From the NCBI GenBank assembly GCA_014377445.1, contig JACMPP010000117.1, positions 1 through 62,893 of the forward strand: DNA of 62,893 bases. Reading direction: 5' to 3'. The position numbers and the translations under genes were made by a program. This DNA is from Oligoflexus sp. (GTDB lineage Bacteria > Bdellovibrionota_B > Oligoflexia > Oligoflexales > Oligoflexaceae). Positions 32,939 to 41,643 of the stretch are shown piece by piece. Under the pieces are notes generated by a model. The model ran no database searches, was not told where the DNA came from, and saw nothing but the letters and a program-made list of their open reading frames with translations. Position 1 is the first letter of the stretch, and every line of letters begins with the position of its first letter.

Positions 32939-33336
32939 GCAGCCATAGCTTCCAGGCGCGTTCTCCAGGTGCTTTTTTTGTAGAATTTGCCCCGGAAGTT
33001 TTTCTCCTTCGGATTCTCAACGAGAAATCCTTGGCCTCTTTCATCATCGACCCAATCGATCGTCGACCCCTTGCAGAAGAGATAGGTTCGGGGATCGACG
33101 ATGCATTCGAGACCATCCACCTCAAAGAGCAGATCGTCTGTCTCAGCCTTGTCGAAGTTCACTCCATAATAAAAGCCATCACAACCTTTGCCTTCGATAT
33201 AGAGGCGCAAAGGCAAGCCTTTGTATTCCTCTGTCGCTTCAGAAAGTTCTTTGGCCATCGTCCAGGCCGCGGGCGTAAGACCGATTTCCACTTCTTTGTG
33301 GCTGCTGTCTTGGATTTTGTCTTCCACTATAGTCAT
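32920..33336 (-). CDS. A-type iron-sulfur carrier-like protein (HesB/IscA fold) lacking the C-terminal CxC
   Basis: The ATG at 33336 was chosen because the fold starts just after it; the open frame reaches 33528. The 138-residue product matches the HesB/ErpA/IscA family: EIGLTPAAWTMAKELSE, then LPLRLYIEGKGCDGFYYGV with conserved Cys52, IVDPRTYLFCKGSTIDWV, and GFLVENPKEKNF. The C-terminal Cys-x-Cys, which with Cys52 ligates the cluster, is replaced by FRGKF. Cluster carriage by the usual three cysteines is thus unlikely. It converges on the regulator gene, overlapping its end. Confidence 0.85.
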   Translation of the reverse strand: MTIVEDKIQDSSHKEVEIGLTPAAWTMAKELSEATEEYKGLPLRLYIEGKGCDGFYYGVNFDKAETDDLLFEVDGLECIVDPRTYLFCKGSTIDWVDDERGQGFLVENPKEKNFRGKFYKKSTWRTRLEAMAAQGSTP

Positions 33337-33564
33337 GGCTCTAGGCCCTCGATTTGAATGTCTGACTGGGGTATTCGGCTTTGCGATCAGGCTAACCGTG
33401 GCAGTTTTGCCATCAGACTGCCGACGATAAAGCAAGGCGCATCGATTATCAAGAAGCGCCTCGAGAGGTCTGTCTAGCTCTCTGAACGGAAAGGCTTTTA
33501 TCTTTGGAATAGGCCGTTTAATCTCCAAGCTTTCCCTTCCCTATCCTGCGCGAGGAGTTTGGCT

Positions 33565-34296
33565 TTGGAACGAACCACCTGGATCAGTCATCGCGGTTAT
33601 TGCCTTGATGCTGTTGAAAACACCCGCAACTCCTTTGACGCAGCTATCAAGTTAGGTTTCCGGTATCTGGAAACGGATCTTCGCTCGACACTCGATGGGC
33701 ATATCGTTTTGCAGCATGACAGCAGTCTACAGAAGTCATGTCACTCTGATCAGAACGTTGAGACGATAAGGCTGGCTGCAATTCGCGATCTTAAAACCCA
33801 CGATGGTCAGGCGGTTCTGGGTCTTCCCGAGCTCATTCAGGACTATTCGGACTATAACTGGACCTTCGACATCAAAGAAGACTCGGCCTCCCGCACTCTC
33901 GACCTTCTCGCCCAGTGGGCCGAGACGGGCGGACCTAAAGCTCAGCTTTGGCTTAAGGACCACTGCCGCTTTCTTCTCTGGTCCAAAGCGAGCGGCCTTC
34001 AGGCGTTAAGGCTTTTCCCGCAGGTGATGCGACTGGCTCAAGAAAGAGAATGTTATCGCGCCGGCCTGGCTGTCGTGGCGCGCGTGCCGCAATTGTCAGG
34101 GATACAGGCTGGGAAGACTTACAGTATTCCACCGAGCTTTGCCGGCTTTAATCTGTTTACAAAAGCTACACTGAAGGCCTATCACTCCCGAAAAGCACGA
34201 CTTTTGGCATACCTGCCCGAAGACGATGATGCCTCGAAAAAAGCTTATTTTTTAGGTTTTGACGAGATCCTGACCAACGGGCGCAGGCTTTTCTAG
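33565..34296 (+). CDS. Glycerophosphodiester phosphodiesterase-like protein
   Basis: A TTG at 33565 has GGAG six bases upstream; a TTG at 33559 is too close. 243 residues. GDPD hallmarks: ISHRGY with His9, ENTRNSFDAAIKLGF with Glu and Asn, ETDLRSTLDGHIVLQHD with the metal-binding Glu/Asp and second catalytic His. Such enzymes hydrolyse glycerophosphodiesters to glycerol 3-phosphate and an alcohol. No signal peptide, so it is cytoplasmic. The C-terminal half is more divergent (LPEDDDASKKAYFLGFDEI). Substrate range cannot be told from sequence. Confidence 0.9.
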   Translation: MERTTWISHRGYCLDAVENTRNSFDAAIKLGFRYLETDLRSTLDGHIVLQHDSSLQKSCHSDQNVETIRLAAIRDLKTHDGQAVLGLPELIQDYSDYNWTFDIKEDSASRTLDLLAQWAETGGPKAQLWLKDHCRFLLWSKASGLQALRLFPQVMRLAQERECYRAGLAVVARVPQLSGIQAGKTYSIPPSFAGFNLFTKATLKAYHSRKARLLAYLPEDDDASKKAYFLGFDEILTNGRRLF

Positions 34297-34458
34297 ACAT
34301 TTCGAAGAGATTCATCCCCAATCTCACGGCAGCACTTGCTTGAATTCTATCGGCAGAATGTTTATACCCTCTTCATCATTTCATAAATCGTAAGAGTTGA
34401 GAAAACTTCGCATTTTCGCGCACACTCCAGGTGGGAGTTTCTCAAGGAGATAGAGTAA

Positions 34459-34863
34459 ATGGATGTACTGCAGCTGTTGAAGGCGGAGTTTCGAAGCCGC
34501 AAGTCAGACCTCGCTGATTTGTCCCAGCCTACTATCAATGACTCCGCAAAGGATGCGATCCTGTCACGTCTAAAAGTTCACTTATCTTTGGAAGCTGAGT
34601 TCCTCTTGCCTGAGCTATCAGTAATTGCTAACCATGGGGATGCACTTCTTGAGAAGTACCAGCAGGGACTCAAGCGACTACAAACGATGTGTCGGGGGAA
34701 AAGCCAGAATGACGCCGAACTTCTAGAAGCTTTTGAACGGCATACTGAAACTGTTGAAGAAAAGATTTTGCCGTTCATGCGTCAAAGAATTCCGACAGTA
34801 GAGCGAGAAGAGCTCTACCACGTGTTTGCCGACGCAAAACAAGAGCTGCTAATCCACGCGTAG
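34459..34863 (+). CDS. Hemerythrin/HHE-domain-like protein, degenerate
   Basis: 134 residues, all helical. Two helices carry the H-x3-E metal pattern: VHLSLEAEFLLPEL and FERHTETVEEKILPFM, and the C-terminal helix region ends with VEREELYHVF. The first helix, where HHE proteins have an Asp-His pair, reads LLKAEF instead, so one ligand is lost. It may bind a di-iron or other metal centre weakly, or have kept only the fold. GGAG lies 10 bases upstream of the ATG. It stands alone in a 160-base gap on the left and a 145-base gap on the right. Confidence 0.7.
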   Translation: MDVLQLLKAEFRSRKSDLADLSQPTINDSAKDAILSRLKVHLSLEAEFLLPELSVIANHGDALLEKYQQGLKRLQTMCRGKSQNDAELLEAFERHTETVEEKILPFMRQRIPTVEREELYHVFADAKQELLIHA

Positions 34864-34909
34864 TGTCGAGTTTGAGATCTAACCACCGCAGGCATTAAGG
34901 AACAAGCCC

Positions 34910-34938
34910 TTGACCCGTTCCAGGAACTGAGGTATTCA
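34910..34938 (+). promoter_or_regulatory. Promoter of rplS
   Basis: TTGACC (34910-34915), a 17-base spacer and TATTCA (34933-34938) form a good sigma70-type promoter, giving a leader of about 65 bases. Confidence 0.65.
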
Positions 34939-35008
34939 GCTCATTCCTGCAATGATAAGCCAGGCTAGCACTTAAAAAAGCTTGCAAACTGAAATAGGTT
35001 TAATACCC

Positions 35009-35392
35009 ATGAAAAACGCTATTATAGCTAACTTCGAAAAGAAAAAATTTCCCGCAACTTCTGGCCTTCCAGAGTTCCGTCCTGGTGACACAGTACGTAT
35101 TCATTACAAACTCCAAGAAGGCGCGGACGCTGCAAAGTTCCGTATCCAACAATTCGAAGGCGTTGTGATTGCGTTTAAAAAAGGTGGACCTGAGTCTAGC
35201 TTTACGGTTCGCAAAATCGGTGCAAACAGCATCGGCGTAGAACGCGTATTCCCAGCTTATTCTGGTCAGATCGCTAAAGTTGAAGTTGTAGCTCACGGTA
35301 TCGTCCGTCGCTCACGCCTTTACTACTTGCGCGACCTCACTGGTAAAGCGGCTCGTATCCGTACTCGTTACATGGCAGTCAAAAAAGATTAA
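35009..35392 (+). CDS. rplS: Ribosomal protein bL19
   Basis: The ATG at 35009 opens the family start (the frame is open from 34982). The 127-residue product has the bL19 core: [51 protein letters not shown] and [20 protein letters not shown]19 lies at the 30S-50S interface. It normally follows rpsP-rimM-trmD; here none of these is adjacent, and the gene has its own promoter and terminator. Confidence 0.95.
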   Translation: MKNAIIANFEKKKFPATSGLPEFRPGDTVRIHYKLQEGADAAKFRIQQFEGVVIAFKKGGPESSFTVRKIGANSIGVERVFPAYSGQIAKVEVVAHGIVRRSRLYYLRDLTGKAARIRTRYMAVKKD

Positions 35393-35410
35393 TTCTTTTG
35401 GTTTCTTACC

Positions 35411-35456
35411 AAACCTCCTCTCGGCTTAAGCGCCTAGAGGGGGTTTAGTTATTTTC
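35411..35456 (+). terminator. Terminator of rplS
   Basis: A 15-position stem (35411-35425 with 35432-35446) with one wobble and one mismatch and a 6-base loop is followed by a T-rich stretch. It starts 18 bases after the rplS stop. Confidence 0.75.
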
Positions 35457-35486
35457 GGAAAGAAATCCTTCTTGGTCTTTCTCCCC

Positions 35487-35864
35487 TTATGTTTCCAAGC
35501 GCATCCAATAGACTGCCACGGGTTCCGCTTCTTCACCCGCTGTTCGAGACAAACCCACATAACACAGCCAAAATTCTGTATTTGCAACTTCGTTGCATGC
35601 GGCCATCTGGAGCCAGGTGCTCATGCCATGCGAGAGTCTTTGTATTTTGCGGGGGCTTAAAAGAAGAGTAGGATCAAAATGACGCGTATGACGGCGTCCC
35701 TTTACTTCGATGCAGATAAGTCGATCATTTCTACGCGCAATGATATCGAGTTCAAAGCCGCGGCGCCTGAAGTTACGAGCCGCTATCTTCCAGCCATTCC
35801 TCTCGAGTTGGATCGCGACATAGCCCTCAACCCATTCACCTTTAGACCAGCTCAAGCTCCACAC
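35487..35864 (-). CDS. yraN: YraN/UPF0102 family endonuclease-like protein
   Basis: A GTG at 35864 gives 125 residues and overlaps rnhB by 23 bases. The family pattern is present: WVEGYVAIQLERNGWKIAARN, then GFELDIIARRNDRLICIEVK, where E-x-D and E-x-K match the restriction-nuclease-like active site. The rest is basic. The family has the restriction-endonuclease fold and its cellular role is not settled. The rnhB-yraN order is common in bacteria. Confidence 0.85.
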   Translation of the reverse strand: MWSLSWSKGEWVEGYVAIQLERNGWKIAARNFRRRGFELDIIARRNDRLICIEVKGRRHTRHFDPTLLLSPRKIQRLSHGMSTWLQMAACNEVANTEFWLCYVGLSRTAGEEAEPVAVYWMRLET

Positions 35865-36483
35865 TCATCATATTGCGAATCGGCGCGAAGTTGCGCCTAT
35901 GCAAGGGGGTAATGCCGTGCTCTTCAAGCGCTTGCAAATGACTTTTTGTGCCGTAACCCACATGATCCCCGAATCCGAATTGAGGATAAAGCAAATGGGC
36001 TTCTCTCATGACGGTATCGCGCGCCTCTTTCGCAAGGATCGAGGCGGCTGCGATCGCGTAACAAAGCGCATCCCCTCCCACCACGGTCATCTGTTCCATA
36101 GGCATATCCGGATGCTTTTGATTGCCGTCGATGAGCAGAAGATCGTAGCTTTCGTTGAGCATCAAGTAGGCTCTTTTCATAGCCAGAAACGTCGCCGGTA
36201 CGATGCCAAGGGCTTCAATCTCACGCGCACTCGCCGATCCCACACCCCATTCGATGCAGACCTGGTCAAGAACGGGCAGGATCTTTTGTCTTTGTTTAGT
36301 CGAGAGCTTTTTGGAGTCGCGGATAAGGTCGCGTGTTGTGGCGTCCAAATGATCAATTTTATAATAATCCAGCGCTGCGACTGCGGCATAGACTGGTCCA
36401 GCAAGACAGCCGCGACCCACTTCATCGACTCCAATGAGTCGACGGTCGTCCTTAAGGCTCTTCTTTTCGATGGCACCCTTCAT
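35842..36483 (-). CDS. rnhB: Ribonuclease HII
   Basis: Cuts RNA in RNA-DNA hybrids and removes misincorporated ribonucleotides. 213 residues, normal length. Motifs: LIGVDEVGRGCLAGPV with catalytic Asp and Glu, LLLIDGNQKHP with the third Asp, and SILAKEARD with the fourth. YGTKSHLQALEEHG is the family C-terminal motif. It is followed by yraN with a 23-base overlap. Confidence 0.96.
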   Translation of the reverse strand: MKGAIEKKSLKDDRRLIGVDEVGRGCLAGPVYAAVAALDYYKIDHLDATTRDLIRDSKKLSTKQRQKILPVLDQVCIEWGVGSASAREIEALGIVPATFLAMKRAYLMLNESYDLLLIDGNQKHPDMPMEQMTVVGGDALCYAIAAASILAKEARDTVMREAHLLYPQFGFGDHVGYGTKSHLQALEEHGITPLHRRNFAPIRNMMSVELELV

Positions 36484-36536
36484 ATCTTCCCCCCGCCTGA
36501 GTAGTCGTTTCGGGGGAAATTTAACAGAAGAGGGAC

Positions 36537-36875
36537 TTAGTGCGATAGATGCGTTTCAATAATTTCGACGAGTTTATTTTTAGGCTGCGCGCCCGAAAAG
36601 CTGGCGACAATTTCACCATTTTCGAAGAGCAGAATATGAGGAATCGACTTGATGCCATATTCAGCCGGCGAATGAGCATTTTCATCGATATTCAAAACGG
36701 AAATCTGCATTCGCTTTCGATAGTCATGGGCGAGTTCGTTCAGGGTCTGCTCGAGGATTTGACAGCTACTGCTCCAGGGGGCCCAAAAGGAGACGAGAAG
36801 CGGTGCTTTCTTTTCGGCTAAGTAGGACTTCAGTGATTCGTCATTGAGGGGGCTAAGGGCGGAACTGAGCTTCAT
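36537..36875 (-). CDS. Thioredoxin-fold protein with S-S-S-C active site
   Basis: 112 residues with the full thioredoxin fold: PLLVSFWAPW followed by the active-site loop, LNIDENAHSPAEYGIKSIPHILLF with the cis-Pro, and NGEIVASFSG. The canonical Trp-Cys-Gly-Pro-Cys is replaced by Trp34-Ser35-Ser36-Ser37-Cys38, so the nucleophilic first cysteine is lost. Thiol-disulfide exchange as in classical thioredoxin is not expected; a scaffold or monothiol role is possible. It is the second gene of a minus-strand run after the 36906 gene and before rnhB. Confidence 0.88.
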   Translation of the reverse strand: MKLSSALSPLNDESLKSYLAEKKAPLLVSFWAPWSSSCQILEQTLNELAHDYRKRMQISVLNIDENAHSPAEYGIKSIPHILLFENGEIVASFSGAQPKNKLVEIIETHLSH

Positions 36876-36905
36876 ACCAACCTCTTAATCAAGTTAAATT
36901 CGAAA

Positions 36906-37205
36906 TTAGGGCCCAAGGTCAGGCATCTGATTTTTTCGTCTTGCCTCAAGAATCTGGCCTATCTTGCGATCGAGTCGAGTCAATGAAGGCGGATGTTTGC
37001 CCTGAGCCGCACTGGCAGCAAAAAACTTAGGGATAATATCCGACAGAACGAGAAGCAAGGTATCGACATCGCCCGCATCGGCGATCCATTTTTTTACCAA
37101 CAGATGATCATCGTAGGGCAGAAAATGTCCGCGTCCACGATATTCAATGATGAATTGCGCGATGAGGTTGGGCCCATCGAGCTGATCGGGTGGTATAAAA
37201 CTCAC
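36906..37205 (-). CDS. Small protein of unknown function
   Basis: 99 residues. Soluble, mixed hydrophobic and basic; FIIEYRGRGHFLPYDDHLLV and VDTLLLVLSDIIPKFF are the main conserved-looking parts, probably two or three helices. No cysteines and no signal peptide. No family is recognised. It lies 15 bases downstream of the 37221 gene on the same strand and 30 bases before the thioredoxin-like gene, so the three form an operon. Confidence 0.6.
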   Translation of the reverse strand: MSFIPPDQLDGPNLIAQFIIEYRGRGHFLPYDDHLLVKKWIADAGDVDTLLLVLSDIIPKFFAASAAQGKHPPSLTRLDRKIGQILEARRKNQMPDLGP

Positions 37206-37220
37206 GGAATCGATTCCTTT

Positions 37221-37853
37221 TCATTGTTTCAAACCGGCGATCTGTTTTTGAATCACCTGGATATTGTCCTGCATGACCTTCATCTCACTTTCATAGCGCT
37301 CAAGCTCGTGCAGATGATCGTGGATGCGAAGAAGATTCGCGATCCTCACAGGGAGGCTGAGAAAGTGATCGGGATGGATGATGTCGAAGTACCAATTGGA
37401 CGCCCAAATGCGGTCCATACTGCCTATAAGATCACCGATATCAAGCGGGGATACTATCAGGGCCGGGATCCAAATAGCGCCTTGTTTCTTCCAGCGTTTC
37501 TCAAAATTTTCAAGCCAGGTTTGCAGCTCGATCTGGTTCAAATGCCAGGCATAGACGACAGCAAGGTCGCAAGGCAAAAAGCCTGAGTCTTCAATGCCTT
37601 TGACCTTTTTCCACTCGAGTGCCGGAAGAAGCTTTAGAAATCGCTCAAGGTTAAGCTTCGTCTTGTCGCTGCGTTTGGGGTCGAGGTCCCAGGAGCAGAT
37701 GACCCGTTTTTCAGAAAATGAACTTATATGACGCGCCATATCTATGTCCCTTAAGGCCAAGAGAAAGTTCTTTCTGAACTGCCGCTGCACTTTGGTGTTG
37801 GGATGCCTCAAACGCTTTCGGTATAGTTTAGCATAGAGCTCAAAAGCAGCCAT
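37221..37853 (-). CDS. Unknown basic protein
   Basis: The frame is open to 37970, but residues before the ATG at 37853 look non-coding and cross the divergent gene start, so MAAFELYAKLYRKR is preferred (210 residues). No Shine-Dalgarno is visible for it. The product is soluble, basic and aromatic-rich, with VICSWDLDPKR and LPCDLAVVYAWHL as notable segments and a C-terminal coiled coil (HDHLHELERYESEMKVMQDN and following). No family is recognised. It starts 40 bases from the divergent GHMP kinase gene. Confidence 0.6.
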   Translation of the reverse strand: MAAFELYAKLYRKRLRHPNTKVQRQFRKNFLLALRDIDMARHISSFSEKRVICSWDLDPKRSDKTKLNLERFLKLLPALEWKKVKGIEDSGFLPCDLAVVYAWHLNQIELQTWLENFEKRWKKQGAIWIPALIVSPLDIGDLIGSMDRIWASNWYFDIIHPDHFLSLPVRIANLLRIHDHLHELERYESEMKVMQDNIQVIQKQIAGLKQ

Positions 37854-37893
37854 AGATAAGAAACGAGACGTTCGGAATTCAACGGAGGCCCTC

Positions 37894-38919
37894 ATGGCAA
37901 TTATTGCTCGCAGTCCTACACGTGTTGATCTTGCTGGTGGAACCCTTGACATCGCTCCGTTAACACGCATTCTTCAGCATAAAACCACAGTCAACTTCGG
38001 TATTACACTGGATGCGCAGGTGTCGGTAAGCGCCTGTGGAGAAGGCTATCATATCAAAAGCCTCGACCAGAACCTTGAGCTTGTGGGCACCTGGGCCGAC
38101 GTGATGGAAGACACGCGCCTTCCCCTGTTTAGCAAGCTTCTTCACTGCTTTTGGCACAAGACCCTGCCGGCGCTTCAAATTGAAGTGCGGGCGAAATCAC
38201 CAGCCGGTGCCGGTCTGGGCGGTTCATCCTGTTTGGCTATCGCGTTTGCCTCTGCGCTACTGCGGGCCCGGACGGAACTTGGTTTACCCCTGCTCTTGAC
38301 CGATGGCGAGCTGGTACAGACCGTTCAAGATGTGGAAACCGGAGTCATTAGAGTCCCAACGGGTTGCCAGGACTACTGGGGCGGACTTCGCGGCGGCATT
38401 AACCTCATCCATTATCCTCTGGGTGGCACATCGGTTGAGACACTGCGTGGTCAAGACATCTTTGCTTTGAAAGATATGCTGATCCTTTGCTATAGCGGCG
38501 TGTCGCGCGCTTCAGGCAAAAACAATTGGGCCATTTTCAACAAAGCTTTTGAAGGGGATAAGACGACACTTTCCATCCTGAATGAGATGGGATTGATCGC
38601 TACGAACATGGCGTCTGCCGTTCGTGAGGGTGCATGGAAAGATGTGTTCAAATTATCCGAATCCGAATGGAACTTACGTGTTAAGTTGTGGTCGGATATT
38701 GAAACGGTTGAGACGCGGGCAATCGCGCAAGCCGCCAAAAGCAAAGGCGCGATGTTCTCGCGAATCTGTGGAGCTGGTGGTGGTGGAGTGATGGCGGTAT
38801 TCGCCGATCCAAACTGCCGTGAAGATGTCAGTCGCGCCCTGGTTGCTGCCGGTGGCAAAATTCTAGATGGAACCGTTAGCCTTGAAGGGACGGTCGTGAA
38901 AGGTTCTCTGTATGGTTAA
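37894..38919 (+). CDS. GHMP-family kinase
   Basis: 341 residues with GGAGG five bases before the ATG. The GHMP signature SPAGAGLGGSSCLAIAFASA (ATP-binding motif 2) lies about one third in; the N-terminal motif is ARSPTRVDLAGGTLD; and motif 3 near the C-terminus is RICGAGGGGVMAVF. The family phosphorylates small metabolites such as sugars, homoserine and mevalonate. The N-terminus PTRVDLAGG resembles the sugar-1-kinase and heptose 7-phosphate kinase (HddA-like) group. The substrate is undetermined. Its stop overlaps the start of the lytic transglycosylase gene by 8 bases. Confidence 0.88.
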   Translation: MAIIARSPTRVDLAGGTLDIAPLTRILQHKTTVNFGITLDAQVSVSACGEGYHIKSLDQNLELVGTWADVMEDTRLPLFSKLLHCFWHKTLPALQIEVRAKSPAGAGLGGSSCLAIAFASALLRARTELGLPLLLTDGELVQTVQDVETGVIRVPTGCQDYWGGLRGGINLIHYPLGGTSVETLRGQDIFALKDMLILCYSGVSRASGKNNWAIFNKAFEGDKTTLSILNEMGLIATNMASAVREGAWKDVFKLSESEWNLRVKLWSDIETVETRAIAQAAKSKGAMFSRICGAGGGGVMAVFADPNCREDVSRALVAAGGKILDGTVSLEGTVVKGSLYG

Positions 38920-41206
38920 TGAAGGTCGATCGTCGCCATTTGCGAGCTTACTAAAATCCAGTCTTATCAGTGGATTCGTGCTGCTCGCTGCGGCGTGTTC
39001 GACCGATTCCCATCGGGCGCTTTTTCCTATTGAATTGCAGGTGGATCCGGCCGCCTCGAGTTGGGCTCAGAAGAATGAAGATCTGGAGAGGGTATTGAAG
39101 GCTGATCCGGACCTTCGTAAATATGCTCTGGATATCGTTGAAGCCGCACAGGCCGAACTCTCTGAAGAACGGCAGCAGTGGGACGCCGCGGCGAATCACT
39201 GGCTTGCCGCTCTAAAGCTGGATCGCGGGTCTGTAGGCAATCTCGCTTTTCAACGTTGGGTTACTGTTCAGGCCAAGCTTGATCCCGCGAACGGCGAAAA
39301 TTCGGAGGCCCTGGCTCGGATTCTTTTGGCCGCGACCAAGGACGGGGAGGAAAGTCCTTTTCTAAAAAAGAAAGCTCTCACGAATAAAGTCGCTTTGAGC
39401 AAAAAAATTCAGGCGTTGATCATCACGCTGCCACAGCCCATCATCGGACGCCCCGTGCTGGCCGTCCTCCCGGCGCCCACGACTTTTGTTGGAACCGATG
39501 ATCTTTTCTGGGAGGCAAGAGCCAAAGCCGTCTGTAGAAAAAGCCTGGATACGAAATGGATTGCGTGGGTAAACGGCTTGAGTCAAGGCCAGCGCTTCTA
39601 TTGGAACGGACTTCTCGCGAATTGTGATGGTGATTCCGCGAAAGCCGCCGGCCTGTTTCGACAAGCCCTGAGCGAACTTTCGAACAAAGCTCAGGATAAA
39701 GTTAGGGCTGTGCGATCGGCTGAGCTTCTTATTCGAAGTTTAAAGGCGATCGGGGATCGAACCGCCGCGACGGAGGCTTATCATTCGCAATCGCTGCTTC
39801 TTCAGCGAACCGACCTTCCCCTCGATCTTTTGAAATGGTCAGCCTTTGACCAAAATAAACGCTTCATCGAAAGCGTTTATTGGGTCGCACGGAACCGTGC
39901 GATGCAGGGTGACTATGAGCGGGCCAAGATTGCCGCTCATGAAGGACTCGACGGAATTCCAGTCTTGCAAAGCCTGAGTCGTGGACCGAAGGAACAGCTG
40001 ATCGTAACGGATCTCAAGGTTGATGGACTCAACATCCTTGCCTCCAGAATTGCCTATGAGCAGCTTGATTACGCGACATCACTTTCCTTGAACAGGGTTG
40101 CCCTAAACACCCCGAATCTGTCTACGGAATGGAGGCTGCGCCTGCAGTGGGCGGAAGGCTGGTACGACTACCGGAAGGGCGATAAAGAACTGGCGATCAA
40201 AGCCTGGAAGATTTTCCTCGGCGACAAACTGGAAGACAGCCTCCGAATCAAAGCTCTTTTTTGGACTGGCCGTGCCCACTGGGAACTCAATCAAAAAGCT
40301 TCGGCCGAACATGCATTTGAAGAACTTCAGAACATTGCTCCTCTCAGCTTTTATTCGGTCGTCGGCATTCCAGCGATCGACCCCGATGTAAAATGGACCG
40401 ACAACTTTAAAGCAGCGAAGCCCTCCAAGTTGTCGAAGTTCGATGATTTTGATTGGGGCGCCTATCGGGACGATGCCGAAGCCATCAAACGCTTTCATCG
40501 CCTCGAGATCGTGCTCGCCGCGAAGCTCAAGACTTTCTACAGCGGCATCGGCCTGGAGCTTTTCGAACAGATCAATGGGAAGCCGAAGTTAGTTGCTGAG
40601 ACGGAACCGAGCCTTTATGCAACGAGGCTCATGAACATGGCTCAACAATATAATCTTTCGATTAGTTTGAGCTCGCAGATCAATCAGTCGCAACCTGGCC
40701 TCTGGGCAGACTATCCGGAGCAGCTTCTCATCTTTTTCCCAAGGCCTTATCCAGCGGAGGTGGCCAAGGCTTCCGCTGAAACCTTTCTTGAGCCAGAGCT
40801 CATTTGGGGAATCACTCGGCAGGAAAGCAGCTTCCGCACCACGGTGGAATCCCCTGTTGGCGCGATAGGACTTATGCAGCTTATGCCGGCGACAGCCCAG
40901 GACATGGCGCGCGATAAAGGGATCAACGCAAGTGGTATGTCGGAGCGGCTTAAGGAGGCCGATCTGAACATTCAACTGGGTTCGTTTTATTTGAGCAAAC
41001 TCGGCAAGCGATATCAGAACAAATGGCCACGTTCGATTGCCGCGTATAATGCAGGTGAGTATGTCGTCGATACGTGGATTGCTCGGCGTGATGCGAGCGA
41101 TTTGATTGTATGGGCGGAAGGTCTTAGTTTTGGCGAGACAAGTTCGTATGTTAAGAATGTATGGCGGAATTGGGAAGTGTATAAATGGCTGAGCAAGAGA
41201 AGCTAA
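38912..41206 (+). CDS. Lipoprotein soluble-type lytic murein transglycosylase (Slt-like)
   Basis: 764 residues. The N-terminus has an SPII signal (LISGFVLLAAAC, mature Cys29). A long helical, TPR-like superhelix (about 50-600) precedes the SLT domain with ELIWGITRQESSF (catalytic Glu638), GLMQLMPATAQDMA and SIAAYNAGEYVV. It would cleave glycan strands in the periplasm, producing 1,6-anhydromuramyl ends. This fits the Slt70 family, which in E. coli is periplasmic; lipid anchoring is a variation. Its start overlaps the kinase gene by 8 bases. Confidence 0.93.
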   Translation: MVNEGRSSPFASLLKSSLISGFVLLAAACSTDSHRALFPIELQVDPAASSWAQKNEDLERVLKADPDLRKYALDIVEAAQAELSEERQQWDAAANHWLAALKLDRGSVGNLAFQRWVTVQAKLDPANGENSEALARILLAATKDGEESPFLKKKALTNKVALSKKIQALIITLPQPIIGRPVLAVLPAPTTFVGTDDLFWEARAKAVCRKSLDTKWIAWVNGLSQGQRFYWNGLLANCDGDSAKAAGLFRQALSELSNKAQDKVRAVRSAELLIRSLKAIGDRTAATEAYHSQSLLLQRTDLPLDLLKWSAFDQNKRFIESVYWVARNRAMQGDYERAKIAAHEGLDGIPVLQSLSRGPKEQLIVTDLKVDGLNILASRIAYEQLDYATSLSLNRVALNTPNLSTEWRLRLQWAEGWYDYRKGDKELAIKAWKIFLGDKLEDSLRIKALFWTGRAHWELNQKASAEHAFEELQNIAPLSFYSVVGIPAIDPDVKWTDNFKAAKPSKLSKFDDFDWGAYRDDAEAIKRFHRLEIVLAAKLKTFYSGIGLELFEQINGKPKLVAETEPSLYATRLMNMAQQYNLSISLSSQINQSQPGLWADYPEQLLIFFPRPYPAEVAKASAETFLEPELIWGITRQESSFRTTVESPVGAIGLMQLMPATAQDMARDKGINASGMSERLKEADLNIQLGSFYLSKLGKRYQNKWPRSIAAYNAGEYVVDTWIARRDASDLIVWAEGLSFGETSSYVKNVWRNWEVYKWLSKRS

Positions 41207-41338
41207 ACTCCATAAATATGGCTGGGTAGATTCTCTGCAAAAGCCCTTTTGCACTTAAAAAGTCCGTGATAGAAAGGGGAGGACGATCGGAACGTGGTAG
41301 AATCCCTTCAGTTGAGTCCACTCTGCACGAGGTAATTC

Positions 41339-41479
41339 ATGGCAAGCAAAGATCTTGAACAGCAGCGACGGGAACAGAAGGGTTGGTTGACTCTTTTATT
41401 TATGATGTTCCTTTTCCCGATTCTATTCTTCCTTTGCGTTTGGATCCCTATTTGGATGGATATCGCATCCCCATTCTAA
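41339..41479 (+). CDS. Small membrane protein, 46 residues
   Basis: A short frame with GAGG six bases before the ATG. The product begins with a charged segment (MASKDLEQQRREQKGW) and then one strongly hydrophobic segment (LTLLFMMFLFPILFFLCVWI), ending PIWMDIASPF. It looks like an inner-membrane small protein. It lies between the transglycosylase gene and ctaB, on the same strand. No family is recognised; the ribosome-binding site and the hydrophobicity pattern are the evidence. Confidence 0.6.
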   Translation: MASKDLEQQRREQKGWLTLLFMMFLFPILFFLCVWIPIWMDIASPF

Positions 41480-41643
41480 GGATCGCTCTTTCGCATCCGA
41501 TCGATGTTTGATTTTTTGTCTATCATGCGCGAAGTCATAGGCGGTATGCAGCGTCTGTGTTTATCGCCCTTTCTTATAAAGAATACGACTTCCCGAAGCG
41601 CATCTGAAGTAAGATAGGCACGATTCTGCATCGAGGATTCTTT

